Positions 62,641 to 64,000 of a stretch of 64,000 nucleotides of DNA are shown here, one piece after another (the stretch's first letter is position 1; each line of letters opens with the position of its first letter). The stretch is from contig NW_023501063.1 in NCBI RefSeq assembly GCF_014066305.1, forward strand, positions 595,001-659,000, written 5' to 3'. The translations under genes and the position numbers were made by a program. The stretch is from Letharia columbiana. Taxonomy: Eukaryota > Ascomycota > Lecanoromycetes > Lecanorales > Parmeliaceae. A model generated the notes under the pieces. It saw nothing but the letters and a program-made list of their open reading frames with translations, ran no database searches and was not told where the DNA came from.

Positions 62641-64000
62641 AGACTTGAGGTTTATATAGATCCTCGAATTAAAGAAAAAGTAACATCATCGACTTGCACT
62701 TATAAACTCTTTAGAGTAAATTAATACATTTTCGAGTAAATTATCAAATTATACTTCGAAAGTATAAATTCTTATCGAATTATATCTCTAATTATCGAAT
62801 TATATCTCTATATTAAATTATACTTAAATATAAGATATAATTTCGTAATTTATTATTACTTAGAGTATAATTTAGTAAGTTATTAAAGTAGCCTCGAATT
62901 ATAAAGAAGATAATTCGCGATCTAGTCTATCTAATTATAGAAGTAAAAGATTTTCTCTAATTATATAATATATTTAATAAGAATTCTATTAATTTAAAAA
63001 TATTAGATAAAAGTCGAGTAAAGATAATTTCGACTACTCGAAGACTAAATTATATTTTATACTTTAAGATTTACGAGATTTATATTAGTAGCGACTTTTA
63101 TAAAAGCTCTATAAAGATTCTATAAAGGCTTTATAAAGATAAATATTTAGATTTAAATAAGAGTATTCTAGCTATTAAGCGTAAATATTCTTAGAATTAT
63201 AAATTATTAATAATAGTATCTACGCTTAATAGCTAGAATACTCTTATTTAAATCTAAATATTTATCTTTATAGAGCTATCGTAAAGCCTTTATAGAGTCT
63301 TCATAAGAATCGCTATTAATAGTTTACTTTCTCGAAGATACTTTTAAGACTCTCTTAAATACTTAGATTATTCTATACTTTATACTATAAATATCTCTAT
63401 TTAAGCCTTCGTAAAGATCTTAAAAAAATAATTTCTAATAGATATCTAGCTATATCTATAAGTAGATTACTTAAATAAATTACTATAGTAAATATAAATT
63501 CTTATTAAATTATACTTTAAGTAATAATAAATTATCGAATTATATTTTATATTTAGATAAAATTTAATATAGAGATATAATTTAATAATTAGAAATATAA
63601 TTTAATAAGAATTTATACTTTCGAGATATAAATTAGTAATTCGTCTCGAAATATCTTAGTTACGTAAACGTCTTAAGCTTAACTCTTATAGTATTAAGAT
63701 ATAAAAAGCCTTAGAATTACGTAAGACGGAGACGAAAACGCTATAAGAAACTATCTTCTACTATTTTAAGAAATTTTAGCTAATAAGCGTAGTAAATAAT
63801 TAATTTATTATTATTAACTTATAGCTACTTCTAGATCGCTAGCGAAGATAACATTTTTAGCTTTTAGCTAATCGTATCGATTTATATAGATCTCTAAAAA
63901 TTTAGATCGTAATAAACTATTTTATTTACTAACGCCTTACGTATAAAATATCTTAGTATTCTCTATTAAAAAAATCTATTATTTTATTTAGATAATATTA
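62641..64000. repeat. RIPed repeat at the right edge
   Basis: AT-rich DNA lacking CA/TG, as in the central block, running off the window end. Contains foldback copy 3 and unresolved repeat after 63,645. Confidence 0.9.
62736..63644. mobile_element. Foldback element, copy 3 (RIPed)
   Basis: 909 bp, inverted relative to 29701-30610 and nearly the same length. The right end is ATTAGTAATTCGT, the complement of the left end of copy 1. The central palindrome has TAAGAGTATTCTAGCTATTA on one arm and its complement on the other. Flanks TTCGA and CTCGA could be a 5-bp target duplication differing by one RIP change. Confidence 0.85.

Overview
The window is nuclear DNA of a filamentous ascomycete (Pezizomycotina; a Dothideomycete is my best guess, from general resemblance only). 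Genes carry short 49-108 nt introns with GT..AG ends and CTGAC/CTAAC-type branch points. They are interrupted by AT-rich blocks with the signature of repeat-induced point mutation (RIP): CpA/TpG almost absent while CpG is kept.

Layout. 1-10.6 kb is a conserved housekeeping stretch: an unknown 483-aa protein, ribosomal protein uS5 (rps2), a mitochondrial-type BolA protein, an Ost-alpha/DUF300 membrane protein and a DUF3405 membrane protein. 10.8-11.4 kb is a small element with terminal inverted repeats. 12.8-15.3 kb encodes a 769-aa secreted glycoprotein. 16.4-23.3 kb is a seven-exon reducing-type polyketide synthase whose dehydratase has lost both catalytic residues and whose enoylreductase is a relic. 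24.0-27.4 kb is an AT-rich island holding a gag-only LTR element. 27.5-29.6 kb holds poorly resolved hypothetical coding sequence.

29.7-52.6 kb is a nest of heavily RIPed transposons. Elements can be delimited by matching ends and target-site duplications: a foldback element (29.7 kb), a 1.5-kb LTR element, a gypsy element (34,222-45,095) containing a 1.3-kb un-RIPed LTR element and a 2.4-kb LTR element, and a 6.2-kb hAT-like element inserted in another foldback copy.

52.6-62.6 kb is unique DNA with effector-like genes: a secreted Ser/Thr-rich protein, an RNase III-like pseudoenzyme, a secreted LysM protein, a small secreted protein and a rhodopsin-domain membrane protein. The last 1.4 kb is RIPed repeat again.

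Two genes (PKS and DUF3405) each contain one extra base in a six-base G/C run. Everything else in both is intact, so these are more likely sequence errors than real mutations. No tRNA, rRNA or CRISPR was found. The PKS has no recognisable tailoring enzymes beside it in this window, so a full biosynthetic cluster is not shown here.
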